Source: an uncultured Bacteroides sp. (GTDB lineage Bacteria > Bacteroidota > Bacteroidia > Bacteroidales > Bacteroidaceae). From it: a DNA stretch of 5,517 nt. The first letter of the stretch is position 1, and each line of letters opens with the position of its first letter. Positions 1 through 5,476 of the stretch are shown in pieces. The notes under the pieces were generated by a model. That model ran no database searches and was not told the DNA's origin. It was given only the letters and a program-made list of their open reading frames with translations. The position numbers were made by a program, and so were the translations under genes. The stretch spans positions 1 to 5,517 of the forward strand of contig USQO01000102.1 in assembly GCA_900556845.1 (NCBI GenBank). The letters run 5' to 3'.

Positions 1-26
1 CAGCGTCAGATGTGTATAAGAGACAG
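1..26 (+). other. Nextera Read-1 transposase adapter (sequencing artefact)
   Basis: Bases 8-26 are the 19-bp Tn5 mosaic end (AGATGTGTATAAGAGACAG), preceded by CAGCGTC, the 3' part of the Nextera Read-1 adapter arm. This is library-preparation sequence left untrimmed at the contig edge, not genomic DNA. Its reverse complement is at the other end of the window. The genomic sequence starts at base 27. Confidence 0.98.
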
Positions 27-154
27 ATATTTTGATATGTTTGCAATTGTTGTTTTTATAAGTTTTTAAATCTTTTTTTTGTTTAGTGAAATCTGTTTGA
101 TAATCATAAAAAATATTTTTTAAAACAATAGTATAAACCTTATTAATCAACGGT
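27..154 (+). promoter_or_regulatory. AT-rich leader upstream of the four-gene cluster
   Basis: This 128-nt non-coding stretch is very AT-rich, with long T and A runs around 72-80 and 107-124. It contains no RNA gene or convincing ORF. It is truncated by the adapter, so the full upstream region and any preceding gene are missing. There is no clear Shine-Dalgarno before the ATG at 155, which is normal for Bacteroidetes, where AU-rich leaders are common. It most likely carries the cluster promoter, but only a partial promoter match is visible (see 36-43). Confidence 0.45.
36..43 (+). promoter_or_regulatory. Candidate Bacteroidetes -7 promoter element
   Basis: TATGTTTG matches the Bacteroides primary-sigma -7 consensus TAnnTTTG exactly. 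The expected -33 TTTG would lie about 19 nt further upstream, inside the adapter, so it cannot be checked. If real, the transcript would start near base 50 with a leader of roughly 100 nt. Weaker 7-of-8 matches occur at 59-66 and 114-121. An 8-base pattern with two free positions in AT-rich DNA is easily met by chance. Confidence 0.2.
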
Positions 155-787
155 ATGAACAAATATTATATTATTATGTGTAGCTTCTGTCTACTCATAG
201 GTATGGGACTCGTTTCGTGTAGAGGTTCTAAAGTTGCTGTTGCTTCTTATCCTGAATATACAGGAGAAGGAAACACAGGAACAAAAAAAGTTACTAAAGT
301 AAAAGAAGAAATTGATGAATGTGAAGAACTATCTTTAAATGCACCAGCCAAAGAATTGAGGGCCTATGCGTCATCCGTTGACGAAAACAGAGATTATGCA
401 CGCCATCAAGCAACTATGTTTGCCAAGGCTCAATTGGTTTCAGACATTGAATCTTTGGTACTGAATGTAATGAAAGGCTATCGACGAAAAACGAAAAAAG
501 GCGGTGTAAGTTCCAGCTCGGAAGATATCAAGCAGGATGTAGGTTTGATGGCAGAAAATGTAGTTGAACAATGTACAATTGTATGTTCTAACAGATATGC
601 TTTGTCTGATGGAACTTATGAATGCTCTGTCTGTATATCAGTAACTTCACCGGATGTTGAAAAAATAGCTGGAGCAGCTACTCTTACAGAAGATGAAAAG
701 CTTGGAGTTGAATTTGAGGCAGAAAAATTCAGAGACAGTTATAAAGAAGAGTTGGAAAAGTTCCGTGCCCAAAAACTGAAAAAATAA
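155..787 (+). CDS. Small outer-membrane lipoprotein with LPP20-like domain
   Basis: A 210-residue lipoprotein. Residues 1-21 form a signal peptide (K3, then a hydrophobic core) ending in the lipobox L19-V-S-C22, so it should be lipidated at C22. The residues after C22 (R-G-S-K) lack the acidic surface-export signal of Bacteroidetes, so a periplasm-facing anchor is likely. A low-complexity linker (about 25-55) leads to an LPP20-like domain: the segment E67-L-R-A-Y-A-S-S-V-D followed by an Ala-rich helix (about 77-99), and a late beta strand after the SDGTYEC motif. It ends in a charged, Lys-rich helix (about 186-210). Five non-lipid cysteines remain in the mature part: C56, C140, C144, C157, C160. 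The start at 155 is preferred over the ATG at 176 because it supplies the positive N-region. The next gene starts 7 nt after the stop, so co-transcription is likely. The biochemical role is unknown; the family call comes from pattern recognition only. Confidence 0.85.
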   Translation: MNKYYIIMCSFCLLIGMGLVSCRGSKVAVASYPEYTGEGNTGTKKVTKVKEEIDECEELSLNAPAKELRAYASSVDENRDYARHQATMFAKAQLVSDIESLVLNVMKGYRRKTKKGGVSSSSEDIKQDVGLMAENVVEQCTIVCSNRYALSDGTYECSVCISVTSPDVEKIAGAATLTEDEKLGVEFEAEKFRDSYKEELEKFRAQKLKK

Positions 788-794
788 TTTGCAG

Positions 795-1676
795 ATGAAG
801 CCTAAATATATTTCTCTGATATTGCTGTTTTTATGCTGCTGCAGTTTCGGAACTATGGCTCAAACAGCTTCCGACAAGATGAAGCCCCGCTGGATAACCT
901 CTGCACTACCCGAAAACATTTCACCGTCGTATACATTTATCAGTGCGTCCGGTACCGGTGGATCGCTGGAAGAGGCAAGGCAAAGAACGTTTGTCAACCT
1001 GACTACAAAGCTGGAGCATGAAAGGGGTATAAAGGTAAGCAGTTCTGTGAAGGTCCAAAGCAGCAGCCAGCGTATAGGCGGCCGAAGAAGTCAGCAGTCC
1101 AGCCAGACATTTCAAATGGAATGTACGGAAGACGGTAAAAACATAACCCTCAATACCCGTGTGATAGACGAATATTGGGAAAGGGAGAAAAGTGGCTCTT
1201 ATACGTGCTACATTCTTTACACGGTAGCCGACAACAATTTTTCCGGAGGCAGTTATGACGATGATATCCGGCTCACGACATCGTATGGGGCAAAAGGATT
1301 TTTCATGTCACTGATTCCAGGTGTAGGCCAATTGTATAAGGGCAGTAAATTGAAAGGAGGACTGATACTTGGCGGTACTGCTGCTTGTGCAGGTATGATA
1401 ATTGCATCAGAAAGTATGCGTTCGTCATATATAAAGAAAATGCAGGAAAAACCTGTCCATAAAGCTTTTTATAATGATAAGGCCGATTTGTGGTGTAATG
1501 TGAGAAATGGTTTCATTGGGGCAGCGGCAGCTTTGTATATCTACAATCTGATTGATGCGGCCGTAGCTCCTGGACGTAGAAGAGTTATTGTCAAAAAAGG
1601 AAAGACAGTGCATTTCGGTTTTGTTCCCACTTGGGAGAAAAACATGACGGGAATGTCTTTGGTTATGAATTTTTAA
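795..1676 (+). CDS. Exported LPP20-like protein with C-terminal PGxGQxYxG membrane module
   Basis: A 293-residue protein. The ATG at 795 is chosen over an in-frame TTG at 789, which adds only two residues and lies 1 nt after the previous stop. The N-terminus is a type I signal peptide with probable cleavage after T20-M-A22 before Q23. Residues about 29-145 resemble the LPP20-like domain of the preceding gene: P31-R-W33, then an S-A-S-G-T-G-G-S-L-E-E-A segment (50-61), an amphipathic helix, a Ser/Gln-rich stretch (about 81-107) and a closing strand with Y-T-C138. Residues 171-189 carry the motif P175-G-V-G-Q-L-Y-K-G183, then K-G-G, the signature of TM2/DUF5683-like membrane modules. Hydrophobic segments follow at about 190-205 and 239-258, the second containing Y-N-L-I-D-A. 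The protein is probably an inner- or outer-membrane-associated partner of the lipoprotein before it. The next gene starts 11 nt downstream. The precise function is unknown. Confidence 0.85.
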   Translation: MKPKYISLILLFLCCCSFGTMAQTASDKMKPRWITSALPENISPSYTFISASGTGGSLEEARQRTFVNLTTKLEHERGIKVSSSVKVQSSSQRIGGRRSQQSSQTFQMECTEDGKNITLNTRVIDEYWEREKSGSYTCYILYTVADNNFSGGSYDDDIRLTTSYGAKGFFMSLIPGVGQLYKGSKLKGGLILGGTAACAGMIIASESMRSSYIKKMQEKPVHKAFYNDKADLWCNVRNGFIGAAAALYIYNLIDAAVAPGRRRVIVKKGKTVHFGFVPTWEKNMTGMSLVMNF

Positions 1677-1687
1677 AAACAAGAATC

Positions 1688-3865
1688 ATGAAAACTTTTA
1701 AATATTTATGTTTAGCGTTGTTCTGCCTGATATTGGCATCGTGTACGAAAGAGCCGGAAGTCCTTACAGGTGACATTGTCGGCCTGGTTACGGAAAAAAA
1801 CAGCGGAACTGCGCCTTTGAGCGGAGTACAGGTAAGTATTGTATCTTCGGGAATAAGCACGAGTACAGGCAGTGATGGAAAATTCAGTTTTACACAACTG
1901 GAAGCAGGTTCATACAAGCTGCAGTTTTTGAAAGAAGGGTATATGCCTGACACAAAGACAGTAACGGTGGTTCCCGGTCAGGTGGCAAATGCCGATATGC
2001 AACTGGTGGCTGAAGAGAAGGAAGCATTGATAGTCATCAATCCGTCATCTCTGAATTTCGGTACCACTCAGACAGAACTGTCTGTCAATATCACGAACAA
2101 TGGTAACGCCAAGGCGGAGTGGTCACTGGATTTGGGTGAAAACATATGGTTGAGTGCAAGTCCTACGGCCGGGCAGATTGATGCGAAGAAACAGCAGAGC
2201 ATTGTGTTTTCTGTCAATCGGGACAAGATTTCTGAAACAAAATCCACAGTGGTTAACCTTTCCGCTTTTGGCAATTCATTCCCAATCACCATTTCTTGTG
2301 CTCCTAAAAATGCCAAGTCGTACATGGTGGTAGAGCCTGCAACGTTGGCGTTTGGAAAAGAACTCAAAGAGCTGGATTTAACCATCAAAAATACGGGTAA
2401 TGCACCGTTGAACTGGACTATTGCTGATTTTACAGAGGAGGCATTGTCTGTTTCTGAGTCATCGGGTACCATCGAAGCCGAAGGCTCAAAGATAGTAAAA
2501 GTGTTCTTGAATCGTGAAAAGGTAGCAGAAACATTGACCACTACTCTGGTTATTTCTGACGGAATCAAGGAAACTTCTGTGAAGGTGACAGCCGGTTTTG
2601 AGGAACAGAAAGGAGAAATGAAAGTAGATCCTCTGACACTTGACTTCGGTGCCGAAATGACCGAACTGCCTTTCACCATCAGCAATGTTGGCAATGCAGA
2701 ATTAAGTTGGGCCGTGTCTGGAATTACTGAGTCATGTATATCTGTACCTCAGGCCGAAGGTAAAGTTTCTCCGGAAGGCAGCCAGGTAGTAAAAGTAATG
2801 TTGGACAGATTGCAAATGCCCGATGCGTTGAATACAACCTTGGTAGTTTCTGACGGAGCGAAAGAAGAGACAGTTACCATAAAAGCTGAAAAACAGCGTG
2901 TTGAAATGTTTATAGAAACCAAGAATCTGGACTTCGGTAAAACAGAACTGGAGCTGCCTCTGATTATCCAGAATAAAGGTAACGTGGAACTGACATGGAC
3001 TATTTCGGACATAAGTGAAAGCTGCATTTCCGTAAATGAAACAACCGGGAAGGTTGGAGCTGGAACAAATGCGACGGTTATGGTGAAGCTGGACAGAGAT
3101 AAAATGCCTGACCAACTGAACGCTACTTTCAAGGTTTCCGGAGCAAATACGGAAGAAACGATTACCGTTACGGCAGAAAAAGACCAGATGGCCGGACTGG
3201 TGGTAGGTCAGGGTTTGTATCCGTATTATAAATTTGACGGAGATTATAATGATGCTACGGGTAATATTCAAGGAGGGGTCGGCAATGTCACATTTGTAGA
3301 GGGTGTATCTTCTAACTCAAAGGCCATAAAGCTCAATAAGGTAGAAAAAACATCATTTACGGTTCCTTATCCTATCATAGATTCCGAGCAGTTTACAGTC
3401 AGCTTCTGGGGAAAGGATTTTGAAGATGGAAATATATTCCATATGATTTCTGAATATCAAGAGCAAATATTTTCACTCAGTATGAGTAGCGGTAAACTTA
3501 AATATATTACCATAGCTAGGAATTTAGCAGTATATTATGACCAAATGCCTACTTTCAATCATCCGTCGCTGAGTGATGGTAAATGGCATCATGTCATGTT
3601 GGTATTTGATTATAGCAAGACGGCAAGTTATAAGCTGACCACAAAACTGTATATTGACGGTAACATGGTAGATGTAGTTACAGAAGATAATTATGAAATA
3701 AACACTTCACTTGGAAAAGGAATGAAGTTTGTTCTTGGAGGAGAGATAAATCTAAAATATACCAAGCTGCCCGCAACAAACCTTACTGTAGATAACTTTA
3801 GAGTATATTCTACCCGCAGGTTGTCGGATTCGGAAATCAAGCAGATATACGAAGCCAAACAATAA
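1688..3865 (+). CDS. Large surface lipoprotein: CarboxypepD_reg-like, four BACON/ASH-like repeats, LamG
   Basis: A 725-residue lipoprotein. The start at ATG 1688 places the signal peptide and lipobox L16-A-S-C19 at the N-terminus; the in-frame TTG at 1631 would overlap the previous gene and bury this signal. After C19 comes T-K-E-P-E, a Lys/acidic stretch like the Bacteroidetes lipoprotein export signal, suggesting display on the cell surface. Domains in order: a carboxypeptidase-regulatory-like beta sandwich (28-106, with S-D-G-K-F-S-F and K-E-G-Y); four Ig-like repeats of 94-98 residues (114-499), each with LxFG, a GN(A/V) turn and a strand containing W, resembling BACON/ASH domains; and a concanavalin-type LamG domain (510-725) with Y-K-F-D-G-D, D630-G-K-W-H-H-V, Y-I-D-G and a closing D-N-F-R-V-Y segment. 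Such proteins usually bind glycans or other surface ligands through the LamG tip, with the repeats as a stalk. The ligand is unknown. There is no catalytic motif. It is probably in one operon with the two genes upstream. Confidence 0.88.
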   Translation: MKTFKYLCLALFCLILASCTKEPEVLTGDIVGLVTEKNSGTAPLSGVQVSIVSSGISTSTGSDGKFSFTQLEAGSYKLQFLKEGYMPDTKTVTVVPGQVANADMQLVAEEKEALIVINPSSLNFGTTQTELSVNITNNGNAKAEWSLDLGENIWLSASPTAGQIDAKKQQSIVFSVNRDKISETKSTVVNLSAFGNSFPITISCAPKNAKSYMVVEPATLAFGKELKELDLTIKNTGNAPLNWTIADFTEEALSVSESSGTIEAEGSKIVKVFLNREKVAETLTTTLVISDGIKETSVKVTAGFEEQKGEMKVDPLTLDFGAEMTELPFTISNVGNAELSWAVSGITESCISVPQAEGKVSPEGSQVVKVMLDRLQMPDALNTTLVVSDGAKEETVTIKAEKQRVEMFIETKNLDFGKTELELPLIIQNKGNVELTWTISDISESCISVNETTGKVGAGTNATVMVKLDRDKMPDQLNATFKVSGANTEETITVTAEKDQMAGLVVGQGLYPYYKFDGDYNDATGNIQGGVGNVTFVEGVSSNSKAIKLNKVEKTSFTVPYPIIDSEQFTVSFWGKDFEDGNIFHMISEYQEQIFSLSMSSGKLKYITIARNLAVYYDQMPTFNHPSLSDGKWHHVMLVFDYSKTASYKLTTKLYIDGNMVDVVTEDNYEINTSLGKGMKFVLGGEINLKYTKLPATNLTVDNFRVYSTRRLSDSEIKQIYEAKQ
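2027..3184 (+). repeat. Four tandem Ig-like (BACON/ASH-type) repeat units
   Basis: The units start near residues 114, 212, 310 and 406 of the 725-residue lipoprotein. The Phe of the LxFG motif falls at 124, 222, 320 and 416, giving periods of 98, 98 and 96 residues. Each unit has the order: LxFG, an 'EL.. I.N.GN' turn, a Trp strand, an 'S...G' turn, an 'R/D-K/Q' strand and a closing Thr/Val strand. Unit 1 keeps the BACON-like W-L-S-A-S-P signature; units 3 and 4 have C350-I-S-V and C446-I-S-V there. Some similarity survives in DNA, for example GACTTCGGT in units 3 and 4 and TTTCTGACGGA in units 2 and 3, which points to tandem duplication followed by divergence. Confidence 0.85.
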
Positions 3866-3885
3866 ACTTAGTAGGTAATACACAT

Positions 3886-3929
3886 TGTCCGGAGTGGTCT
3901 TGTTCTTCCATGGCGGATCACTGCGGACA
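3886..3929 (+). promoter_or_regulatory. Intercistronic stem-loop between the LamG lipoprotein and the transglutaminase-like gene
   Basis: The arms 3886-3899 and 3916-3929 pair over 14 positions: TGTCCG with CGGACA at the base, one G-G mismatch (3892/3923), then seven pairs including one G-T wobble. The loop is about 14-16 nt and contains the palindrome CCATGG. It ends 17 nt before the ATG at 3947. Only TTATATTT follows, not a clean U tract, so it is a weak candidate for an intrinsic terminator. It could instead be a processing or stability element, or an attenuator that sets the level of the fourth gene. Nothing else is recognisable in the 81-nt gap. Confidence 0.5.
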
Positions 3930-3946
3930 TTATATTTCAGGCAATC

Positions 3947-5434
3947 ATGAAAAAGATTATCAGTTTCTTATGCCTATCAATGATAACGGTTTGTTCGGCC
4001 GCACAGAATTCGGAAGACTTCAAGTCTTATAGAAACAGAATAAAGGAAAACTTCAGTCGCTATAAGCAGCAAAAGGAGGCAGACTTTTCTGTCTATAGGA
4101 AGGAAAGGAACAAAGAATTTGCCGTCTATTTGGAGAAGAGATGGGAAGACTTTGTGACATTTGCGGAAAAGAAGCGCCCTGAACGTAAAGAGCCTGTAAA
4201 GCCTGTAATTTATGAAAAAGAGCCTGATGGGATTACAAGAAAACCGACTGAGCTTCCGAAACCGGATGTAGAGCCGCTTCGGAAAATTAAGAAAAATCCC
4301 GTAGAAATACCTGTTCCCGAAAACTTGAACGATGAAAAAGACCAGAACATAAATTTTGTGACATTTTCGTTGTACGGTACAGAATGCTCTCTTAAACTCC
4401 GGACTCCTGATAATATGATTTTGACGGATGGGAACCTTACTGAAGCTGAAGTTGCCAAATGTTGGAAAAACCTTTCGGAGGAAGAATACAGCATCTCCAT
4501 CAATCAGTTTCTGATGAAAAAAGAGGAGCTGCATCTGTGTGATTGGGCATACCTGAAAATGATAGAAAAGGCGGCCCGGAAACAATTTCCCTCTTACAAT
4601 ATGCAGGTAGTGTATACAGCATATATGATGACACAGTCTGGTTATGATGTGAAGTTGGCCAAGTCGGGCATGAAACTGCATCTACTGATTCATCCGGACA
4701 GCCAGGTATACAAATTATCTTACTTGAATATAGGCAATAAGAACTATTATATAGTAACTCCTTATGAATCGGGAACACCTTTACAAACATACCCACTTGA
4801 TTTTTCAGAAGATCTGGCTCCGGTCGGTATGGCTATAGTCGGTTATCCCAAGTTCGGAGGAAATACTGACGCAAACAGTGTTTCCTATGTTTCGGATAAG
4901 TGGAAAATAATCGCTCCTTTCAACGTTTCAGTCAATCCGGATGTGATGAGTTTTTTTAAGGATTATCCGCAATGCGACTGGACTGTTTATGCCAGGAGTG
5001 AGTTGAGCGATGAATTTAAGGGACAGGTGCTGCCGCATTTCAGAAGAATAACCGATGGACTTACCCAGCAAGAAGCCGTATCGTTATTGTTGGACTATGT
5101 ACAGTTTGGATTTGCGTACAAGACAGACCAGGAACAGTTTGGGTATGAAAAACCGTTCTTTGTAGACGAAAACTTCTTTTATCCTTATAATGACTGTGAA
5201 GACCGATCCATATTATTCTGCACTTTGGTAAAAGAAATATTGCATTTGGATACTGTATTTTTGCATTATCCGCAACATCTGGCTACAGCAGTCTGTTTTA
5301 CGGAAAGTGTTAACGGTGACTTTATATTGGTAGACAATCGGAAGTATGTGGTTTGTGACCCTACCTATATCGGAGCACCAATAGGAAAAAGTATGCCCCA
5401 ATATCAAAACGTAACAGCTAAAGTGATTAGATAA
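3947..5434 (+). CDS. Exported transglutaminase-like protein with N-terminal hendecad repeats
   Basis: A 495-residue protein. Residues 1-19 are a type I signal peptide with cleavage expected after S17-A-A19 before Q20; V15 before C16 does not fit a lipobox. Residues 24-78 are five tandem 11-residue repeats that should form a long helix or coiled coil. Residues about 77-130 are a Pro/Lys/Glu-rich linker. The region from about 135 to the end is folded, and its C-terminal part (about 380-480) is transglutaminase-like: a Y384-V-Q helix, Y-K-T-D394, then D416-C417-E-D-R-S, P-Q-H444-L-A-T-A-V, and V-V-C-D471-P-T-Y. C417, H444 and D471 form a complete papain-like Cys-His-Asp triad, so activity (protein crosslinking, deamidation or peptide cleavage) is plausible. 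There is no membrane segment, so it is probably periplasmic or secreted. It lies 81 nt after the LamG lipoprotein with a hairpin between, so it may share that operon or be expressed at a separate level. The substrate is unknown. Confidence 0.87.
   Translation: MKKIISFLCLSMITVCSAAQNSEDFKSYRNRIKENFSRYKQQKEADFSVYRKERNKEFAVYLEKRWEDFVTFAEKKRPERKEPVKPVIYEKEPDGITRKPTELPKPDVEPLRKIKKNPVEIPVPENLNDEKDQNINFVTFSLYGTECSLKLRTPDNMILTDGNLTEAEVAKCWKNLSEEEYSISINQFLMKKEELHLCDWAYLKMIEKAARKQFPSYNMQVVYTAYMMTQSGYDVKLAKSGMKLHLLIHPDSQVYKLSYLNIGNKNYYIVTPYESGTPLQTYPLDFSEDLAPVGMAIVGYPKFGGNTDANSVSYVSDKWKIIAPFNVSVNPDVMSFFKDYPQCDWTVYARSELSDEFKGQVLPHFRRITDGLTQQEAVSLLLDYVQFGFAYKTDQEQFGYEKPFFVDENFFYPYNDCEDRSILFCTLVKEILHLDTVFLHYPQHLATAVCFTESVNGDFILVDNRKYVVCDPTYIGAPIGKSMPQYQNVTAKVIR
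4016..4180 (+). repeat. Five tandem 11-residue (33-nt) aromatic helix repeats
   Basis: Residues 24-78 of the transglutaminase-like protein divide without gaps into five 11-mers of pattern [DEN]-F-x-x-[YF]-x-x-x-[KR]-x-x (position 9 is Ile in the first copy). The aromatic pairs are F25/Y28, F36/Y39, F47/Y50, F58/Y61 and F69/F72. Other positions are mostly charged. An 11-residue period is three helical turns, so the aromatics line one face, as in right-handed hendecad coiled coils. As a continuous helix this would be about 80 angstroms long (1.5 angstroms per residue). Confidence 0.85.
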
Positions 5435-5476
5435 AATAGAATGTGGCTATTAAGTTTATAACTAAAGAAAATGAAT
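5435..5476 (+). other. Truncated intergenic tail after the last gene
   Basis: These 42 AT-rich bases follow the TAA at 5432-5434 and run into the adapter. No terminator hairpin is visible. An ATG at 5471 follows an A-rich stretch and could begin another gene, but only two codons precede the adapter, so nothing can be claimed. Confidence 0.5.

Noticed and set aside
789..794. TTG start two codons before the second gene's ATG
   Set aside because: ATG at 795 begins a normal signal peptide with positive residues. TTG starts are uncommon and there is no supporting ribosome site.
833..1115. Short open frames on both strands inside the second gene
   Set aside because: They overlap a coding frame with a clear signal peptide and domain structure and show no features of their own.
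1631..1687. TTG start extending the large lipoprotein by 19 residues
   Set aside because: It overlaps the end of the preceding gene in another frame and would place the signal peptide and LASC lipobox internally. The ATG at 1688 gives a standard lipoprotein N-terminus.
2068..3271. Long open frames on the minus strand across the repeat region (2068-2694, 2732-3271, 2749-3132)
   Set aside because: They lie opposite a well-supported gene, have no recognisable domains or export signals, and arise because the repeats lack stops in the reverse frames.
3930..3938. Intrinsic terminator U tract after the 3886-3929 hairpin
   Set aside because: The sequence is TTATATTTC, interrupted by A bases and only 17 nt before the next start codon, so a full terminator is not supported.
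4016..4180. 33-nt periodicity as a CRISPR array or DNA minisatellite
   Set aside because: The DNA copies are only loosely similar. The period is held at protein level as in-frame 11-mers, with no spacers or conserved direct repeat.
3977..4681. A 234-codon open frame on the minus strand
   Set aside because: It is antisense to the hendecad/transglutaminase gene. Its Phe/Arg/Leu-rich translation mirrors the Lys/Glu-rich sense codons and has no family features.
5451..5458. TAAGTTTA as a promoter -7 element for a following gene
   Set aside because: It misses the final G of TAnnTTTG, has no TTTG at the right distance upstream, and the downstream gene is absent.
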